Source: Sutterella sp. (lineage in GTDB: Bacteria; Pseudomonadota; Gammaproteobacteria; Burkholderiales; Burkholderiaceae_F). Taken from it: DNA of 18,210 bases. Position numbers and translations under genes: made by a program. The stretch covers positions 1-18,210 of the forward strand of contig DNLN01000062.1 of the NCBI GenBank assembly GCA_003488465.1, in the 5' to 3' direction. Positions 14,951 through 18,210 of the stretch are shown one piece after another (within the stretch, counting starts at the first letter, position 1; every line of letters begins with the position of its first letter). Under the pieces are notes generated by a model. That model made no database searches. It was not told the origin of the DNA and was given only the letters and a program-made list of their open reading frames with translations.

Positions 14951-16174
14951 TTAATTTGCTAGATCGATTTCTTCACCGTTCTGGCGCTTTTTCGGAGGCT
15001 GCATGCCGACAGCAAGCGCCAGCCATAAAAGCATGACCGCGACGCTGAAGGCGTAAACCCCGTATGAGCCGAATCGGCTGGATAACCATCCGCCAATTGC
15101 GCCTCCAGCAAACAGCCCGATGGATTGGGTCGTGTTGTAGACGCCAAGTGCCAGCCCCTTATCGGTTGGCGGTGCCATTTTGGTCACCAGCGATGGCAAG
15201 CTAGCCTCTAGGATATTGAATCCAATGAAGAAAGCCAGCAACAGGACGCTGATGCAGAGAATCGAGCCGCCTGCACAGGCAAACCCGGCAAAGACCAGCG
15301 CCACCAGAGCGATTGATGACAAAAACAGCAGTTTTGTTTGACCGCTTCGCTCGGCCCGGATGATGAGCGGCATCATGAAGGCAAAGCTGAGCAGAACAGC
15401 GGGCAAGTATATATGCCAATGGCTACGAAGGGGAAGACCGAGAGCAACAAGTCGAATCGGGATGACGACAAAAAGGGCCATCAGTACAAGGTGCAGGATG
15501 AAAATGCCGGCATTGAGCCGCAGCAGCTGTGCGTCAAAGACAACTTTCTGCCAGGGTTGATGCGTGCCGCCGGAGGCGATTTTCTGGCTCGCCGGCTGCG
15601 GCACGATCCAAAGCATCACGAAAATGGCCAAGGTCGAGAGAATGGCGGTGAGCCAGAACAGGCCGGGCACCCCGATGGATTGAGACAGCAAGGGAGAGGC
15701 GATGAGCGAGAAGGCGAATGTGAGCCCGATCGAGGAGCCGACGAGCGCCATCGCCCGTGTGATGACGCGGTCGCGGACGCTGTCCGCAAGCATGGCGGTC
15801 ACGGCAGCCGATATGGCTCCGGCTCCCTGAATCGCCCGTCCGATCATGACGCCGGCAATCGTGTCAGCGATTGCCGCTAGGGCACTGCCGAGCGCGAAGA
15901 TGACAAGGCCGAAGATGATGACTGGCTTTCTGCCGATCCGGTCGCTCGCGATCCCGAACGGCACCTGCAAGATGCCCTGCGTGAGACCGTAGATTCCGAG
16001 CGTCAGTCCCACCAGCAGATGGTTTTCGCCGCCGGCAAGCCCGCGTGCATAGACGGCAAAGACGGGCAGGATCAGAAAAAGTCCGAGCATGCGCAGCGCA
16101 AAAATGCCTGCAAGCGAAATGGCTGAGCGGCGCTCAAGCGGGAGCATGTTCGGTGAGTCATCAGGCGAAGACAT
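14951..16174 (-). CDS. YajR-like major facilitator superfamily transporter
   Basis: A 407-residue, 12-helix inner-membrane carrier, probably a proton-driven exporter; substrate unknown. It resembles E. coli YajR: opening LERRSAISLAGIFALRMLGL (13-32), then LGIYGLTQGILQVPFG, motif A SDRIGRKPVI, a conserved GRAIQGAGAISAAVTAMLAD in TM4-5, and in the second half FFIGFNILEASLPSLVTK and GVYNTTQSIGLFAGG. E. coli YajR has an extra C-terminal YAM domain (about 454 residues in total), which is missing here; the protein ends soon after TM12 with a basic tail. No clear ribosome site precedes the ATG at 16174; Met10 is an alternative. It is followed by ssb and divergent from uvrA, with a 126-bp shared control region. 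Confidence 0.88.
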   Translation of the reverse strand: MSSPDDSPNMLPLERRSAISLAGIFALRMLGLFLILPVFAVYARGLAGGENHLLVGLTLGIYGLTQGILQVPFGIASDRIGRKPVIIFGLVIFALGSALAAIADTIAGVMIGRAIQGAGAISAAVTAMLADSVRDRVITRAMALVGSSIGLTFAFSLIASPLLSQSIGVPGLFWLTAILSTLAIFVMLWIVPQPASQKIASGGTHQPWQKVVFDAQLLRLNAGIFILHLVLMALFVVIPIRLVALGLPLRSHWHIYLPAVLLSFAFMMPLIIRAERSGQTKLLFLSSIALVALVFAGFACAGGSILCISVLLLAFFIGFNILEASLPSLVTKMAPPTDKGLALGVYNTTQSIGLFAGGAIGGWLSSRFGSYGVYAFSVAVMLLWLALAVGMQPPKKRQNGEEIDLAN

Positions 16175-16251
16175 TCTTTGCGGCGGGGATCGGGAGTTCC
16201 GAAAGGACGGAGTCTGCAGAAAAAAGAGGTACGTTTCGACGGCCGTTAGGA

Positions 16252-16257
16252 TATATT
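16252..16257 (+). promoter_or_regulatory. Possible -10 element for uvrA
   Basis: TATATT in an AT-rich patch (16251-16260) about 45 bp before the uvrA ATG is the best -10 on the plus strand; no convincing -35 is visible. The same patch offers TAATAT on the minus strand for the MFS gene. I see no CTGT-N8-ACAG LexA site here. Confidence 0.3.
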
Positions 16258-16300
16258 AATAGATTGCAGTTTTTCTTAAGATTTCATCAAAAATCCACCC

Positions 16301-18210
16301 ATGGCGATTGAGAAAATCAAAATTCGAGGGGCGCGAACGCACAATCTGAAGAACGTGAGCGTGGACATACCCCGCAATCAGTTCGTTGTCGTGACCGGCG
16401 TGTCGGGATCCGGGAAAAGTTCTCTGGCATTTGACACGCTTTATGCCGAGGGACAGCGCCGCTATGCCGAATCGGTCTCCTCCTATGCCAGACGCTTCAT
16501 GGATGTTCTTGACAGACCAGATGTCGATTCCATCGAAGGGCTTTCCCCCTCCATTGCCATCAGTCAGCACACGTCCACGCCGACGACCCGATCTACCGTG
16601 GCAACGGTAACGGAGATCGCCGACTACCTGAGAGTGCTGTTTGCAAAGGTGGGTGTCCCCTACTGCCCGGACCACGACGTGCCTTTGAAAAAAAGCGGGA
16701 TTCACGACATGGTGGATGCAGCGCTCTCGCTTGGGGCTGGCGCGCGGGTCATGATCCTTTCGCCGGTTGTGCGCTCGGCCGTAGCCGATCCGGATACGGT
16801 AGCCGGGGAGATGGCGCGCCGGGGCTTTTTAAGGCTGCGCGTGGACGGCGAGGTGTGCACGGTGGATGCGCTTCCCGTGACTGATCGCGGGGCCGTTCAC
16901 TCGATTGAGGTCGTCGTTGATCGGCTGAAGATCACTCCCGAGGCGAAAACGCGGCTGGCCGACAGTTTTGAAACGGCGGCCAAGCTCTCGGGCGGGCGCA
17001 CAATGCTCCTTAACTTGTCCGACGGCAGCATCCAGGCCTTCAATCTCCACTATGGCTGCCCGCAGTGCGACTACACGATTGAGGATCTGACGCCGGCGAT
17101 GTTCTCGTTCAACAACCCCCTGGGCGCCTGTCCGTATTGCGAAGGAACAGGAATCATCGAGCAGTTTGATCCGGATATCGTGGTGAAGGATGCGGCGCTC
17201 TCGATTGCCGAGGGAGCGGTCTGCGGGTATTCCAGACGCAACAGCGCAAGGTTTGCCGAACTGCGGGATCTGCTTGCCCGGGCCGGTCTGTCCGTTGAGA
17301 CGCCATGGAAGGATCTGCCCGAATGGGCGAGAGTTTTAGTTCTGGATGGCGATCAGAAGGCTGCAGCCAAGGGGGCTCCCCGGGGGCTCCATTACAAGGG
17401 CGTGATTGCCGAGCTTGACCTCACCTGGGCCAGGGCCCGAAGCGAGAGCGCCAAGATCGGCATGCGGGCGATGCGCCGCTCCTGCACCTGCAGACACTGC
17501 GGCGGCGAGCGCTACCGAAGGGAAGTCGCGAGCGTCTATCTCGGGGAGGGTGCGTCCCGGGTCAACATCATCGGACTGATGAACATGACGCTGCGGCAGG
17601 CTGCCGGGCAACTAGAGTCTCTGGTTCTCTCTGAGCAGTCCCGACAGATCGCAGAAGGGCCCATGGATGCCATCCGCAAGAGGATCGGCTTTCTTTGCGA
17701 CGTCGGTCTAGGGTATCTCACACTCTCTCGGCAGGCAAGGACGCTCTCCGGAGGCGAAGCGCAGAGAATCCGTCTTGCTGGACAGATCGGCTCGGCGCTT
17801 ACGGGCGTGCTGTACGTCCTTGACGAGCCCACGATCGGTCTGCATCAGGCTGATTGCGCAAGGCTCATTGCCACGCTCAAGGAGCTTGTCGACAACGGCA
17901 ATACCGTGGTTGCGGTCGAGCACGACGAAGAGGTGATCCGTGCGGCCGATTTTGTGGTGGACATGGGACCCGGAGCAGGGGAGCTTGGCGGAGAACTTGT
18001 CTCCTGCGGCACTCCGCAGCAGGTGATGGACGATCCCCGATCCGAGACAGGCGCCTATCTGGCCGGTCGCAAGGCGGTGACCGCCGATCGCGGAGTGCTG
18101 GAAAATCCGCTGGCCAGAACTCTGAGGATCGTTGGAGCAACGGGCCACAACCTGAAGGGCGTCACATGCGATTTCCCCGTGGGGGCGATTTCCGTGGTGA
18201 CCGGGGTGTC
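16301..18210 (+). CDS. uvrA: UvrABC excinuclease subunit A, N-terminal two thirds (runs off the right edge)
   Basis: UvrA dimers find bulky DNA damage with UvrB and start nucleotide excision repair. The frame runs 636 codons from the ATG at 16301 to the edge. It opens [19 protein letters not shown]; Walker A of the first ATPase is GVSGSGKSS (33-41), followed by the [12 protein letters not shown] segment. The first zinc module has Cys253, 256, 277 and 280, the same numbering as E. coli UvrA. The ABC signature [16 protein letters not shown] starts at about 482 and Walker B is [10 protein letters not shown]. The second nucleotide-binding domain begins near 605 ([13 protein letters not shown]) and the window ends inside its Walker A (VTGVS). 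Spacing is that of a standard 940-residue UvrA up to the edge. No ribosome site precedes the ATG, which is odd; homology supports this start. Confidence 0.95.
   Translation, partial: MAIEKIKIRGARTHNLKNVSVDIPRNQFVVVTGVSGSGKSSLAFDTLYAEGQRRYAESVSSYARRFMDVLDRPDVDSIEGLSPSIAISQHTSTPTTRSTVATVTEIADYLRVLFAKVGVPYCPDHDVPLKKSGIHDMVDAALSLGAGARVMILSPVVRSAVADPDTVAGEMARRGFLRLRVDGEVCTVDALPVTDRGAVHSIEVVVDRLKITPEAKTRLADSFETAAKLSGGRTMLLNLSDGSIQAFNLHYGCPQCDYTIEDLTPAMFSFNNPLGACPYCEGTGIIEQFDPDIVVKDAALSIAEGAVCGYSRRNSARFAELRDLLARAGLSVETPWKDLPEWARVLVLDGDQKAAAKGAPRGLHYKGVIAELDLTWARARSESAKIGMRAMRRSCTCRHCGGERYRREVASVYLGEGASRVNIIGLMNMTLRQAAGQLESLVLSEQSRQIAEGPMDAIRKRIGFLCDVGLGYLTLSRQARTLSGGEAQRIRLAGQIGSALTGVLYVLDEPTIGLHQADCARLIATLKELVDNGNTVVAVEHDEEVIRAADFVVDMGPGAGELGGELVSCGTPQQVMDDPRSETGAYLAGRKAVTADRGVLENPLARTLRIVGATGHNLKGVTCDFPVGAISVVTGV

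Noticed and set aside
16301..18210. uvrA as an unusual or double-length UvrA
   Set aside because: The positions of the first Walker A, zinc cysteines, ABC signature and second Walker A match a standard UvrA; total length cannot be judged because the gene leaves the window.
1..18210. Undescribed defence island, CRISPR array, prophage or insertion sequence
   Set aside because: No spaced direct repeats, transposase, integrase, tRNA attachment site or cluster of unknown genes is visible; nearly all genes are conserved housekeeping or two-component genes.

Overview
The window looks like a housekeeping stretch of a Burkholderiales (betaproteobacterial) chromosome. Three things point there: the block ssb / MFS / divergent uvrA, the block anmK / M23 peptidase / divergent tyrS-dtd, and the KMSKS-type TyrS. 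A Tat-exported flavoprotein next to a LuxR-type remnant, with FNR-like control, suggests an anaerobic gut lineage such as Sutterella or Parasutterella. That genus-level placement is inference; no rRNA or species marker is present. GC content looks moderately high, and long stop-free antisense frames are common and were treated as shadows.

Layout. (1) 1-1055, minus strand: dsbC (periplasmic disulfide isomerase), followed 33 bp later by the start of an unidentified gene that leaves the left edge. (2) 1203-2918, minus: a SulP anion transporter with its own terminator. (3) 3147-5972, minus: anmK (anhydromuramic acid kinase) and a membrane-anchored M23 murein peptidase, divergent from (4) 6170-7863, plus: tyrS and dtd, which charge tRNA-Tyr and remove D-amino acids from tRNA. 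(5) 7963-10014, minus: an EF-G-2-like GTPase, convergent with dtd over a double hairpin and divergent from (6) 10190-11044, plus: a HisN-type phosphatase of the inositol monophosphatase family. (7) 11041-13095, minus: a CpxR/CpxA-like two-component pair whose kinase gene overlaps the end of the phosphatase gene tail to tail. (8) 13342-14269, plus: the 5' half of a Tat-exported fumarate-reductase-type flavoprotein gene joined out of frame to the 3' end of a luxR-type regulator gene. (9) 14356-16174, minus: ssb and a YajR-like MFS transporter, divergent from (10) uvrA, which starts at 16301 and runs off the right edge.

No stretch without a gene exceeds 300 bp. The longest is 4248-4520 (273 bp), upstream of anmK. 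It holds a few short hairpins and a possible -10 (TACAAT on the minus strand, 4319-4324), but no gene or RNA that I recognise. The gap 2919-3146 holds the anmK terminator and a possible sulP -10 (TATAAA on the minus strand, 3025-3030).

I found no CRISPR array, tRNA, rRNA, insertion sequence or new defence system. The most unusual part is 13138-14310. There a divergent control region carries a perfect FNR-type dyad and a CpxR-like direct repeat, and it feeds what appears to be a deletion-born chimera of two genes.
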